A stretch of 64,000 nucleotides of DNA from positions 1 through 64,000 of the forward strand of contig JACKDF010000011.1 of NCBI GenBank assembly GCA_020633655.1, given 5' to 3'. A program made the position numbers and the translations under genes. The DNA comes from Deferribacteres bacterium. Its GTDB lineage: Bacteria; Zhuqueibacterota; Zhuqueibacteria; Zhuqueibacterales; Geothermadaptataceae. Within the stretch, counting starts at the first letter, position 1. Every line of letters starts with the position of its first letter. The notes beneath the pieces are model-generated. The model saw only the letters and a list, made by a program, of their open reading frames with translations. It did not search any database and was not told where the DNA came from. Below, piece after piece: positions 7,483-16,809 of the stretch.

Positions 7483-9384
7483 TTACGAAACAACAGTGAC
7501 TTCGGAATGATCCTCAGCAAAAGTCTCGACGGATTTTTGAGCCTGTACTTTCCTGCCGGAAGCAATGCCTGAGTTACTGAACTTGAATTGCCGAATATTT
7601 TGCTGCAGGTTATTCAGCATGTTTGTGAGCTTTTCCTGTGAGTGAGCCATGGCGTTGGATAAGGAGGTGTTGCCCTCACTGATCTGGCTCATTTGTTCGA
7701 TGTTGCGGCTAATTTCCATGCTGGTGGACGATTGCTCTTCGCTTGCTGTGGCAACCTGGGTGATCATTTCGATGAGTTCATCAGAATTCTCGATAATCGA
7801 ATTCAGCGAAGCGCCTGCCTGATCTGCCATTTTCTTGCCACTTTCCACTTCGCGGGTCACCTCCGTCATCGAAGAGACAGCCGTGTTGCTGCCGGTTTGA
7901 ATTTCCTGAATCATAGCGCTGATTTCTTTGGTTGCACTGGTGGTTTCCTCAGCCAGCTTTCGCACTTCATCTGCTACGACAGCAAAACCACGACCCTGCT
8001 CTCCGGCTCGTGCCGCTTCGATGGCTGCATTTAACGCCAGCAGGTTTGTCTGGTCTGCAATCCCGTGAATCACCTGGATTATATTCCCGATTTCGTTGCT
8101 GCTTTTTCCGAGGGATTTAATATTTTCAGCGGATTTTTCCACCACTTGCGAAATGTTGACCATGCCGTTGATCGTTGTGTGGATTATTTCACCACCCGCT
8201 TTGGCGTCTTTGCCGGATTTTTGTGCGGTTACGACAGCATCCGAGGAATGTTGGGCGTTCGATGCGATAGTTTGGGTCATTTCTTCCATGGCACCAGCAA
8301 CTTCGATGGATTGAGATTTCTGTTCTTCCGCACCGTCTGCGACTTTTTCAATCAGGGAGGAAAGCTCGCTATTGAACGTGAAAATATTTTTCACGGTGCT
8401 GGATACCCCTTGAATCATTCCCTGTATGTTGAGCACGGCCCGGTTAAAACCGTTGTATAATTTTCCAATGGCGTCCTCATTCTGCCCTTCGATTTGAACA
8501 GTTAAATCGCCATCAGCAAATTGCTCCATTTTTACCAGGATTGCATCGACACTTTTTTCGAGATACTCTTTTTGTTCCTGTGTTTCCATAACAGCGAGCT
8601 GCACTTCTTCTGCCTTTTGTTCCACCTTAATTCGTTCTTCGTGCAGCGCAGTCGTATTTCTGTTAAGATTGTAAACCATCTTATTGAATGCCTGCCCCAG
8701 AAGTCCCAATTCATCGTGGCTTTTAATGTTGACACTGACGTCTGTGTCACCTTTGGAAACCTTTTTCGCTCCATCCGTCAAACTGTGCAATGGCCGTAAA
8801 ACAAGGAAGGTAATTATCCCATAAAGCGCACCGGTTATGATGAATATCACCAGAATAGTAAAATAAAATTTCTTCATCGAATTGGCTTCGATGTGGGCTG
8901 CAACGGCATTTTGTGTCACCGTTATGCTGGCAGCACCCAGCACATCACCGATTTGTGCTTCATGGCAATCGACACAGGATTCGTTTACGATAAATGGAAC
9001 AATTTTCCGGTAGGTTTTGTCCTTTTTGTCGAAAATTTCCTTGGGTTTTCCGGTGTGAATCGTTTCTTCGTCGTAGTTGTCTTTGGCTATATAGTCACCG
9101 GCTTTCTCAAAAAAATCGCTGCGAATAACGCGCACCTCTTTGATGTCCTCAATGGTGTTCATGCGATTGAGCACGTCGGGCAATTGATCATTGCTGCCGG
9201 TCGCCATGATTTGGTTCAAATCTTCCATAACCAGTTCGCTTGCAACAATGCCTGCGGTTCGGGCGCTCTGCATGTGCAATTCATTCTGTTCGTAGTTAAT
9301 CCAGAACAGTTCACCTGATAAAATAAGCGTAAGAGCAAGTCCTATGCTGAGAACGAATTTTGTGCTTAATCTCATATTTGCCAT
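7483..9384 (-). CDS. Methyl-accepting chemotaxis protein with haem-binding periplasmic sensor
   Basis: The protein is 633 residues. TM1 spans about 10-28. The periplasmic sensor (about 30-172) resembles the Tll0287-like/DUF3365 domain and contains one c-type haem attachment motif, CVDCH (137-141). TM2 spans about 173-196, HAMP about 197-250, then the long cytoplasmic coiled coil. The signalling hairpin tip carries IADQTNLLALNAAIEAARAG and GRGFAVVADEVRKLAEE. It should relay a redox, gas or ligand signal through CheA/CheW, none of which are encoded nearby. The ATG at 9384 is preceded by AAGGAAG at good spacing. The gene appears monocistronic. Confidence 0.93.
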   Translation of the reverse strand: MANMRLSTKFVLSIGLALTLILSGELFWINYEQNELHMQSARTAGIVASELVMEDLNQIMATGSNDQLPDVLNRMNTIEDIKEVRVIRSDFFEKAGDYIAKDNYDEETIHTGKPKEIFDKKDKTYRKIVPFIVNESCVDCHEAQIGDVLGAASITVTQNAVAAHIEANSMKKFYFTILVIFIITGALYGIITFLVLRPLHSLTDGAKKVSKGDTDVSVNIKSHDELGLLGQAFNKMVYNLNRNTTALHEERIKVEQKAEEVQLAVMETQEQKEYLEKSVDAILVKMEQFADGDLTVQIEGQNEDAIGKLYNGFNRAVLNIQGMIQGVSSTVKNIFTFNSELSSLIEKVADGAEEQKSQSIEVAGAMEEMTQTIASNAQHSSDAVVTAQKSGKDAKAGGEIIHTTINGMVNISQVVEKSAENIKSLGKSSNEIGNIIQVIHGIADQTNLLALNAAIEAARAGEQGRGFAVVADEVRKLAEETTSATKEISAMIQEIQTGSNTAVSSMTEVTREVESGKKMADQAGASLNSIIENSDELIEMITQVATASEEQSSTSMEISRNIEQMSQISEGNTSLSNAMAHSQEKLTNMLNNLQQNIRQFKFSNSGIASGRKVQAQKSVETFAEDHSEVTVVS

Positions 9385-9864
9385 GTCGCTTCCTTTTGCT
9401 ATGCACCGGTATGAGCAAACTATCCTTTATCATTCAAAAGAGTGTAGACCTTTGAATTTAAAAAGTATCGGTACCACGGCGATTTCTTAAATTTTGTGGC
9501 AATTATTTTATGCAAATTTTCTGCAGGCCGAATCATTAATTTTGTCTTTCATTCATCTAATTTTGAAAATAATATTTTTTAATGGGAAAAATGCTTTTCA
9601 CCTACGCACTTCTTCACCTTGAACGGTAAATAAAATTATTCATTACAGGTCATGGAACGGCCTGTTCTCGCTTTACCCACCGGAAATGGATTTCCCCCTA
9701 AAAATTACGTAATCCGTCTGCACAAATGGACCTTTGCTTAATTGCCTGTTTGTTAGCGATGGATAATTTATGAATTTAAAACAATACACCATGATATGAA
9801 CCATGACGAAATGCACCCTGGCAGGGATATGCCGCCGAATGAACTCATTTTTGGGAGAAAGAGT
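9385..9864. other. Divergent intergenic region
   Basis: These 480 AT-rich bases lie between the chemoreceptor (minus) and the large secreted protein (plus) and must hold both promoters. I recognise no RNA gene, riboswitch or strong hairpin. GGGAG at 9853-9857 is the ribosome site that sets the start of the next gene. Confidence 0.5.
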
Positions 9865-12800
9865 ATGATTTCCTTGAGAAGTAAAAAATTGTTATCAACA
9901 GGCGCCATTGCGCGGATGCTTTTTGCAGCGATCTTCACCCTGGCCAGCGCGCTGCCTTTAACCGCGGCGGATAACGTTCCGGCATTTACACTTGGCAATG
10001 TGACGGATTTTCCGGCATCAAATAGCCATGGCATTAGTACCCCCACTTCAAATATTATCTATGATGCGACATTTGGATGGTCATTTACGGTTGGCGCTGG
10101 GGATGTTGTTGTGTCAGCGCTTGGGATTTACGATTCAGGAGAAGATGGTTTATTTACATCCCATGAAGTAGGCATCTGGACCAGCGCCGGTGTTTTGGTC
10201 GCTTCAATATCAATACCCAGTGGAACCAGCGCCACGCTCATCTCCGGCTGTCGATATGTGAACATCACACCTGTGACACTGCAAGCCGGGCAAACCTACG
10301 TAATAGGCGCTTATTATCCTCCAATTTATGCAACAGATCCACATCAGGGTGATCAAATTATTATTTCGAATACAAATACAAATGAAATATTTTTTTCTAC
10401 GCCGATTACATGGGGTAATGCGCGCCAATCATCTCTTTTTGATTACGGCGTGTCCCCTCTTACTTTCCCGGATATAGTAAATAATGGATATGACGGATGC
10501 ATCGGTCCCAACTTTCTTTGCCACTATGTGGAGTTGAGTATCAACGACGTCACTCTGAACGAGAGTAATGCCGGCACCACTTCGTTCGACTTCACGGTGA
10601 GTCTCACGCAGTCGGCGCCTGCGAGCGGCGTGACGTTCGACATCGCTACTGCGGACGGCACGACGAATCCGGCGACTGCCGCTTCCGATTACACCGCAAA
10701 ATCGCTCACCGGCCAAACGATTCCTTCCGGAAACTCGACCTACACGTTTAGTGTCCTGGTCAACGGCGATACGGATATCGAAGCGGATGAGACGTTTTTT
10801 GTCAATGTGAGCAATGTGACTGGCGCCTACGTCAGTGACGGTCAGGGCATCGGTACGATTACAAATGATGACGCAGCATGCGTTACAGATCCGGTTGTTA
10901 CCAACAATGCCGATAGCGGTCCGGGAAGCCTGCGCCAGGCAATCATCGATGCCTGTCCCGGGAGCACCATTACTTTTGATATGAACCAGGTGGTAAGTCC
11001 AATAAATCTCACCAGCAGTCTAACCATTGATAAAGATTTGACCATACAAGGTCCTGGAGCCGGTCTGCTGGATATCCATAATACACAGAATACTTATCGG
11101 GTTTTTTATGTTGGGAATGTTACTGCTACCTTGTCCGGATTAACCATTTCCGGAGGTCGCCTTAATTACATAAGCGATGGAGGATCCGGAACTCCGGGAG
11201 CAGGTATTTATAATAGCGGAAATCTGACCCTTTCAAACTGCACCGTTACAGATAACACCCTAATTGGCTGCTGGATAGCCTGCGATAATCCAGTTGGAGG
11301 ACAGGGCGCAGGAATATTCAATGCCAGTGGGGCTATATTAGTGGTAAACAACTGCCAGATCACCAATAACAAACTGGAGGCTTCTGGTCCGGTCGGGAGT
11401 TTGGGTGCAGGCTTTTTCAATGCAGGATCGGCAACAATAAATAACAGCACCATCGCAAATAATCAGACCGAAGAAAGTGGCGGTGGAATTGTGAATCAAG
11501 GGGCTCTGGCCATTTCAGGCTCAACCATTTCATCTAATATTGCAGTTAGTGGTGCAGGCATTCACCAATTAGGAGGCAGCCTGCATATCTACAATTCAAC
11601 CATTAGCGGAAATGGTGGCGGACCATCTGTTGACTATTGTAATGGTGCCGGTATTTATTTATTCGCTGGAACGGCTGAAATAAATTCTTGCACAATCACC
11701 GGTAACTATGGTTATGGGGGAGGCATTCGTAATGGAGTTTATTCTCTCAACGGTTCGGTTCCTGATGGTCAATTCACCATCAGGAACTCTATTGTGGCAG
11801 GCAATACAGGGCCGGAATATTTCTTGAACCCCGGAGCCTCAACAGGCGATTATTTCTTTTCCAGTGATGCAAGTATCCCGCCTGCAGGTTATCCAAAACT
11901 TACATCGCTTGGTAATAACATTTTTGGCAAAGTGGATCCGCCGTATGACTGGACCTTTATTGGAACTGGGGATCAGGTTGGCAGCAGTTCATCACCTATC
12001 GACCCGCTGCTTGGCCCATTGGCAGATAACGGTGGCGCTACAATGACTTGTGCTTTGCTACCGGGAAGTCCGGCCATCAACGCAGGAACGAGCACGGACG
12101 CACCCACAACCGACCAGCGTGGAATTACCCGTCCTCAATTAGGCGGAATCGATATGGGCGCGTATGAATCCCGTGGTTTCACCATGGCGGTTTCCGGTGG
12201 CAATAACCAAAATACTGTTATCAACACAAGCTTTTCAGATCCGTTAGCTGTCACCATATCAAGCTCATTCGGTGAACCGGTTGATGGAGGAAAAGTAACG
12301 TTCACTCCGCCTGCAAGCGGCGCCAGCAGTACTATTGCCGGAAATCCTGCAACAATCACTGGCGGAGTGGCAACCACCGGAAATGTAACCGCAAATTCAA
12401 CTGTTGGTGGGCCTTACATGGTCGCTGCTGGCACTAATGGTGCAACCGGAGTCAATTTCAGTTTGACAAACAATGCAGTTACTGCTCCTCAACTGTCCGC
12501 CAACCTAACCGACGCTTTACTGATCGACAACAACAATGATGGTATCGCCAATCCCGGTGATCGCATCAAATATACGGTAATCATCAATAATACAGGCACA
12601 GGTGATGCTAATTCTGTCACCTATTCCGATACGCTGGATTTTAATGTAACACCCGTCGCTGGGAGTGGCACAACAACGCAGGGAACCATCAATGATAATT
12701 ATCCCGGACCGGGTGTTTACGCCATTATTGGAACGATAGCACCCGGTGAAGCAGATACACTGACATTTGCAGTTGATATCAAATCACCGCTGACGAATGC

Positions 12801-14703
12801 TTCTGCCACAGCAATTTGCAATCAGGGCGCAGTTGGTGGCAGCAATGTTACGCCATTTTTATCCGACGATCCCGATGCTGGTGGCGGCTCCGATCCGACC
12901 TGCACGCCACTTTCGTTGTGTGGCACACCTTATCTGGTTTCCGAAACACCAAATTATGACACCTATCAAGATACAATCGTCGTTAATGCTGGTGATACAG
13001 GCGGCTTAGCCAGTCTTAATTTCAGTGCATTGAGCAATTTCGAAGTCATCAATTCCAATGGATTTACTTCCGGCAATGGCCTCGATTGGACCGCTCCAGG
13101 TTCAAATCCACAGCAAGCGACGTTCATTTTGCAACGAGTCAATAACGGTATTGCTGCAGCGAGTTATGCAGCCTCGATCAATAACGTCTGTGGTGGTTCT
13201 GCAGATATCGACAATAGCTTTGAATTTGCTGTCGGCTGCGAAACGCTGGCCTCGATTCTCAATCTGGCGATCGGTGAAATTGAAACCACCCTGCAGGCAG
13301 GCAGTCTACCGTATTTTGCCCAACTGGAACTCAACGCCGCCATCGCTGACATCCAGCAGGCGCAGGCGTTGCTCAACAACAATCAAATCATGAACTCCAT
13401 TTGTGCGCTGGAAAGCGCCTGGCAACACGCCATCAATGCGGTAAAATGTGGCGCTGACCTGACGAATCTCTTGAATGCACTTATCGATCCAATCCATGAT
13501 CTGGCGGTGTGTAAACTGGATGAAGCGCAGGCATTTGCCGGCACCTATGAAATCGATGTGGCCCTCGCCTACAGCCAGAGCCATCTCAGCGCCGGGGATT
13601 TAGACCGGACAAATGATTATCTCGATGAAGCGATCAAACAATATCTCATCAGCTACTATGCTTCGGAATATGCCATTGGCCTGGGTGGCGGCACGGTTGC
13701 GGACGAAACACCAAAACTGTCGCTTTCCAAAACCACTGGTGCGACCGCAACGGCACAAATCAGCGAACTGCAGGTTATTCCGGCAGAAAACGGCGCTGAA
13801 CTAAGCTGGGTCACTGGCCTGGAAGTGGATGTGAAAGGCTTTCTCGTCTTTCGTGCCCAACGTTCCTTTGCCGATGTCTTTGCCAATGCCAAAGCTTATC
13901 CGGCAACAGAAGAATTTAAAATAATCGGTGATCTGGTTCCCGGCACGGGCACCAGCCAGCATTTGAACGAATACAGCTTCACCGATACTCAGCTTTCGAA
14001 AAATACTTTCTACTACTACATGATTCTCGAAGTATTCAGCGATGGCAGCACGGGTTATCCGGGAGCCTATAACAACGGCCCGGTTTCAGTGGTGATGCCT
14101 GAAGCCTCCGGTCGCCTACTGCATATGTACAATATGGCAGCCACCAGCGTTGTTGCAGGTGTTGAACTGAGCTGGCAGGTGGACAATGCGGAAAGAACCC
14201 GAGGTTATCATGTTTACCGTGCCGAACAAATTAACGGCCAGTATGTGCGGGTAAATAGTGATCTGCTGACAGACTTGTCCTTTACCGATGCCACAGTAGC
14301 TGTAGGGCGAACCTACTACTACAAAGTGGCGGATGTGAATGAGTTTGGTTTGCAGACCTGGCACAATGCGGTTTCGGTGGACGTGAGTGCGGTGACTGCG
14401 GTTGCTGAAGAAATCGTTTTGCCGACGGCATTTGCCCTTGAGCAGAACTACCCGAATCCATTTAATCCGACGACGAACATAACGTTTAGCTTACCGCAGG
14501 CACGCCATGTGAGCCTGAATATTTACAATGCTGCCGGTCAGTTGGTACGCACGCTCACCAGCGGCCAGGTCAGCGCCGGTCAACACAGTGTCGTCTGGGA
14601 TGCCCGTGATGACAAGGGCGTTCAGGTTTCCAGCGGTGTTTATCTCTATACTCTGCGTGCGGGTGAGTTTGTTGCCCAGCGCAAGCTTTTGTTGATGAAG
14701 TAA
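9865..14703 (+). CDS. Large secreted multidomain protein with type IX sorting domain
   Basis: The ATG at 9865 follows GGGAG with a 7-base gap and gives 1612 residues with a signal peptide (about 1-32). Domains in order are: a DUF4082-like region (about 33-215); Calx-beta (about 222-340, ending IGTITNDD); a right-handed beta-helix (about 341-770, from GPGSLRQAI to the choice-of-anchor ending SPAINAGTSTDAPTTDQRG); a bacterial Ig-like domain (about 772-870); DUF11 (about 875-1018, DNNNDGIANPGDRIKYTV); a helical region (about 1122-1272); two Fn3-like domains (about 1299-1510); and a FlgD-like sorting tail (about 1519-1612) with EQNYPNPFNPTTNITFSLP. It is presumably exported by type IX secretion and held at the surface or released. 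The beta-helix suggests adhesion or polysaccharide binding, without proof. Confidence 0.85.
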   Translation: MISLRSKKLLSTGAIARMLFAAIFTLASALPLTAADNVPAFTLGNVTDFPASNSHGISTPTSNIIYDATFGWSFTVGAGDVVVSALGIYDSGEDGLFTSHEVGIWTSAGVLVASISIPSGTSATLISGCRYVNITPVTLQAGQTYVIGAYYPPIYATDPHQGDQIIISNTNTNEIFFSTPITWGNARQSSLFDYGVSPLTFPDIVNNGYDGCIGPNFLCHYVELSINDVTLNESNAGTTSFDFTVSLTQSAPASGVTFDIATADGTTNPATAASDYTAKSLTGQTIPSGNSTYTFSVLVNGDTDIEADETFFVNVSNVTGAYVSDGQGIGTITNDDAACVTDPVVTNNADSGPGSLRQAIIDACPGSTITFDMNQVVSPINLTSSLTIDKDLTIQGPGAGLLDIHNTQNTYRVFYVGNVTATLSGLTISGGRLNYISDGGSGTPGAGIYNSGNLTLSNCTVTDNTLIGCWIACDNPVGGQGAGIFNASGAILVVNNCQITNNKLEASGPVGSLGAGFFNAGSATINNSTIANNQTEESGGGIVNQGALAISGSTISSNIAVSGAGIHQLGGSLHIYNSTISGNGGGPSVDYCNGAGIYLFAGTAEINSCTITGNYGYGGGIRNGVYSLNGSVPDGQFTIRNSIVAGNTGPEYFLNPGASTGDYFFSSDASIPPAGYPKLTSLGNNIFGKVDPPYDWTFIGTGDQVGSSSSPIDPLLGPLADNGGATMTCALLPGSPAINAGTSTDAPTTDQRGITRPQLGGIDMGAYESRGFTMAVSGGNNQNTVINTSFSDPLAVTISSSFGEPVDGGKVTFTPPASGASSTIAGNPATITGGVATTGNVTANSTVGGPYMVAAGTNGATGVNFSLTNNAVTAPQLSANLTDALLIDNNNDGIANPGDRIKYTVIINNTGTGDANSVTYSDTLDFNVTPVAGSGTTTQGTINDNYPGPGVYAIIGTIAPGEADTLTFAVDIKSPLTNASATAICNQGAVGGSNVTPFLSDDPDAGGGSDPTCTPLSLCGTPYLVSETPNYDTYQDTIVVNAGDTGGLASLNFSALSNFEVINSNGFTSGNGLDWTAPGSNPQQATFILQRVNNGIAAASYAASINNVCGGSADIDNSFEFAVGCETLASILNLAIGEIETTLQAGSLPYFAQLELNAAIADIQQAQALLNNNQIMNSICALESAWQHAINAVKCGADLTNLLNALIDPIHDLAVCKLDEAQAFAGTYEIDVALAYSQSHLSAGDLDRTNDYLDEAIKQYLISYYASEYAIGLGGGTVADETPKLSLSKTTGATATAQISELQVIPAENGAELSWVTGLEVDVKGFLVFRAQRSFADVFANAKAYPATEEFKIIGDLVPGTGTSQHLNEYSFTDTQLSKNTFYYYMILEVFSDGSTGYPGAYNNGPVSVVMPEASGRLLHMYNMAATSVVAGVELSWQVDNAERTRGYHVYRAEQINGQYVRVNSDLLTDLSFTDATVAVGRTYYYKVADVNEFGLQTWHNAVSVDVSAVTAVAEEIVLPTAFALEQNYPNPFNPTTNITFSLPQARHVSLNIYNAAGQLVRTLTSGQVSAGQHSVVWDARDDKGVQVSSGVYLYTLRAGEFVAQRKLLLMK

Positions 14704-14719
14704 GATTTTACCAGGGATG

Positions 14720-14740
14720 GATCAGGGGCATCCCCTGATC
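14720..14740 (+). other. Perfect 9-bp hairpin just after the large secreted-protein gene
   Basis: GATCAGGGG and CCCCTGATC pair perfectly around a CAT loop, 17 bases past the stop codon. No T-run follows, so it is more likely an mRNA 3'-end stabiliser or repeat remnant than a terminator. Confidence 0.55.
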
Positions 14741-14755
14741 TATCGCAAAAAGTAA

Positions 14756-14835
14756 AGGTGCGACGCACTTCTTCGTTAAGCGAATCGATGATTTTAGAAA
14801 TTCGTGCTCCATTAAACGTAAAGTGCGTCGCACCT
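14756..14835. repeat. REP-like inverted pair
   Basis: AGGTGCGACGCACTT (14756-14770) and AAGTGCGTCGCACCT (14821-14835) are exact inverse complements 50 bases apart. Each arm is itself a near-palindrome (GTGCG-A-CGCAC). Two short palindromes in inverted orientation is the layout of BIME/REP-doublet elements mobilised by RAYT transposases; none is encoded here. Confidence 0.6.
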
Positions 14836-14864
14836 GGAAGCACAGTTTTTATACTCAGAATGCG

Positions 14865-14907
14865 AAGCCTTTGCAGTCCTTTACCAACCTGCAGGGGCTT
14901 TTTTTTA
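14865..14907 (+). terminator. Rho-independent terminator of the large secreted-protein gene
   Basis: A 12-bp stem (AAGCCTTTGCAG with CTGCAGGGGCTT, two G-T pairs) encloses a 12-base loop and runs into eight Ts. It lies 162 bases past the stop codon, so the hairpin and REP-like pair would be in the 3' untranslated region. Confidence 0.85.
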
Positions 14908-15130
14908 TTTGAATTTCACTTTCTTCGCAGGACCGGCATAAATTTTCAACATATGCTAGTATAATGCTTCCCAATTCGATGTAAAAGCCAGTGCTGCTCG
15001 CCTAAAAAAAAAGAATTCGCAACCTTCCTGAAATCCTGCCGTACATCTGCCCCAAATAAAAAATTCACCATAAAATGATAAAATTTTTCATAGAATATAT
15101 TAAAAAAGAAAATAGAGACTGGAGATGAAA

Positions 15131-15892
15131 ATGGCAACTTTTAAGGCATTCAATCCCCTGGGAGCAGAACCGGGAAAAATCAAGGAAACTCCTGAAAGTC
15201 GTGCGTATTGGCAGTCTGTTAAACCAGCTGGCTTGGTTAAAACAAAAAATCCGCACTATGATTTAAAGAAGCATTATTCCAAAACGATAGAATTGGCCAC
15301 GGTTGTTTCTTTGGTACTGGTACTTTTTTCTTTTTTAACCTTACGGAATTTTGAAACCGAAGCGCAACAAATAACCTCCTCGATTCAAGAGCTTATCGTT
15401 GAAGAAATACCTGTTACAGAACAACTTCGTAAATTGACAGCGCCACCCCGGCCGGCCGTGCCGCTGCCTTCAGACGATGAGGATATTGCGGACGATGAGA
15501 CCATCGATGATACCGATATCAACTTTGCAGAAATTCCACCGCCACCGGAAAAACCAGTAATTGATGACGCGGAAGATATCTTCGTCGTTTTTGATACACC
15601 TCCGAAACCTGTTGGTGGTTACCAGTCGATTTATGAGCGTATCGTTTATCCGGAAGTTGCCAAAATGGCCAATATCGAGGGCTCCGTCGTGCTGCGACTT
15701 TTGATTACCCCACGTGGCGAAGTCGAACGTGCGGAAGTGATTAAAGATTCAGGATCGGATGTTGGATTTGAAAAAGCTGCTTTGGCCGCCGTCGATGGCA
15801 CCAAATGGAGCCCGGCAATGCAACGTGATCGTGCGGTGAAGGTTTGGGTCAGCGTTCCGATTCGCTTTGCCTTAACAAACCTCAGCAGTTAG
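15131..15892 (+). CDS. TonB-family energy transducer
   Basis: The protein is 253 residues: a cytoplasmic N-terminal segment of about 50, one transmembrane helix (about 53-72), a periplasmic proline/acidic linker containing APPRPAVPLP and IPPPPEKP, and a C-terminal TonB domain (about 165-250). The domain has YPEVAKMANIEGSVVLRLL and VIKDSGSDVGFEKAALAAV. It couples the proton-motive force to outer-membrane receptors, but no ExbB/ExbD or receptor is adjacent. GGAG at 15121 is 6 bases before ATG 15131 and abuts ATG 15125, so 15131 is the likely start. It ends at a strong terminator. Confidence 0.88.
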   Translation: MATFKAFNPLGAEPGKIKETPESRAYWQSVKPAGLVKTKNPHYDLKKHYSKTIELATVVSLVLVLFSFLTLRNFETEAQQITSSIQELIVEEIPVTEQLRKLTAPPRPAVPLPSDDEDIADDETIDDTDINFAEIPPPPEKPVIDDAEDIFVVFDTPPKPVGGYQSIYERIVYPEVAKMANIEGSVVLRLLITPRGEVERAEVIKDSGSDVGFEKAALAAVDGTKWSPAMQRDRAVKVWVSVPIRFALTNLSS

Positions 15893-15917
15893 TTTGATTA
15901 TACTGTCTTTTAATTTT

Positions 15918-15957
15918 AAAGCCCTTGCGGTGGGTATCAGCTGCAAGGGCTTTTTTT
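15918..15957 (+). terminator. Rho-independent terminator after the TonB-family gene
   Basis: AAAGCCCTTGC and GCAAGGGCTTT form a perfect 11-bp stem around a 14-base loop, followed by a continuous T-run. Confidence 0.92.
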
Positions 15958-16045
15958 GTATTGTGAGAAAACGCATTGGTTTCTTAACAATTCCTGATAA
16001 ATTAAACGATTATTTTTATTGTTTGATATGATGACAGAGGTATTG

Positions 16046-16690
16046 ATGGAAAAGAAATCGAATCAGGTCGACTATTCTCTCGGTGAAGAAATAGCAAACA
16101 GTATCAGTCATGGCATTGGCGCGGCCCTGAGCATAGCAGGGCTTGTAGTCCTTATCGTATCAGCGGTGGCGCACGGTGATGCCTGGCATGTGGTGAGTTT
16201 TTCTATTTTTGGCAGCACATTAATCCTTTTATACCTTGCCTCAACTTTGTATCACAGTTTCCCGCAATTGAAAGTTAAGCGCGTATTGCGTAAATTCGAC
16301 CATGCCGCAATTTTTTTGCTCATCGCCGGAACGTACACACCTTTTATGCTGGTGAGCTTGCGCGGCCCCTGGGGATGGAGCCTCTTTGGCGTTATTTGGG
16401 GACTGGCAATAACCGGAGTGGTATTGAAAATGTATTTTGTCCACAGATTTCCCAAACTTTCAACAGCCATTTATGTGCTGATGGGCTGGTTATGCGTTAG
16501 TGCTGCAAAGCAAATGCTTATACAAGTTCCGCCCATCAGTATTACTTTTCTGGTGATTGGCGGTCTGTCCTACACCATCGGCGTTGTGTTTTATGCCTGG
16601 AAAAAGCTGCCTTACAATCACGCAATCTGGCACTTGTTTGTCCTTGGTGGCAGTGTCATGCATTTTTTCTCCGTGTTGAATATTGTATGA
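16046..16690 (+). CDS. HlyIII/TrhA (YqfA-PAQR) family membrane protein
   Basis: The protein is 214 residues with seven predicted membrane helices. The metal-site residues of the PAQR/HlyIII superfamily are visible: the first histidine in NSISHGIGAALSIAG, STLYHSFPQLK, FDHAAIFLLIAGTYTPF and the C-terminal HAIWHLFVLGGSVMHFF. Bacterial TrhA members influence membrane-lipid homeostasis; the haemolysin name is historical and haemolysis should not be assumed. The ATG at 16046 has AGAGG 5 bases upstream; an upstream TTG at 16019 is less likely. It appears to be a single-gene unit. Confidence 0.9.
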   Translation: MEKKSNQVDYSLGEEIANSISHGIGAALSIAGLVVLIVSAVAHGDAWHVVSFSIFGSTLILLYLASTLYHSFPQLKVKRVLRKFDHAAIFLLIAGTYTPFMLVSLRGPWGWSLFGVIWGLAITGVVLKMYFVHRFPKLSTAIYVLMGWLCVSAAKQMLIQVPPISITFLVIGGLSYTIGVVFYAWKKLPYNHAIWHLFVLGGSVMHFFSVLNIV

Positions 16691-16809
16691 TTTCGGACTC
16701 TCGCTTTTTAGGCTGCGGGTAAAGATGCAACGCCACCAAATTTTTATAACCAAAATGCCTATAGCCTCCATTCTGAAAATTCAAATTGGATAAAATGAGA
16801 CCTAAGACT

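Larger units (their letters stand above)
14704..15130. other. Intergenic region with hairpins, REP-like pair and terminator
   Basis: No gene is seen. In order it holds a 9-bp hairpin (14720-14740), an inverted REP-like pair (14756-14835) and a strong intrinsic terminator (14865-14907). The remaining AT-rich sequence leads into tonB. Confidence 0.65.

Noticed and set aside
8065..8460. A 131-codon frame opposite the chemoreceptor.
   Set aside because: It is antisense to a well-supported gene; the composition is a shadow of that gene's codons.
16046..16690. Reading this gene as a haemolysin.
   Set aside because: The family name is historical; members are membrane-lipid-related PAQR-type proteins.
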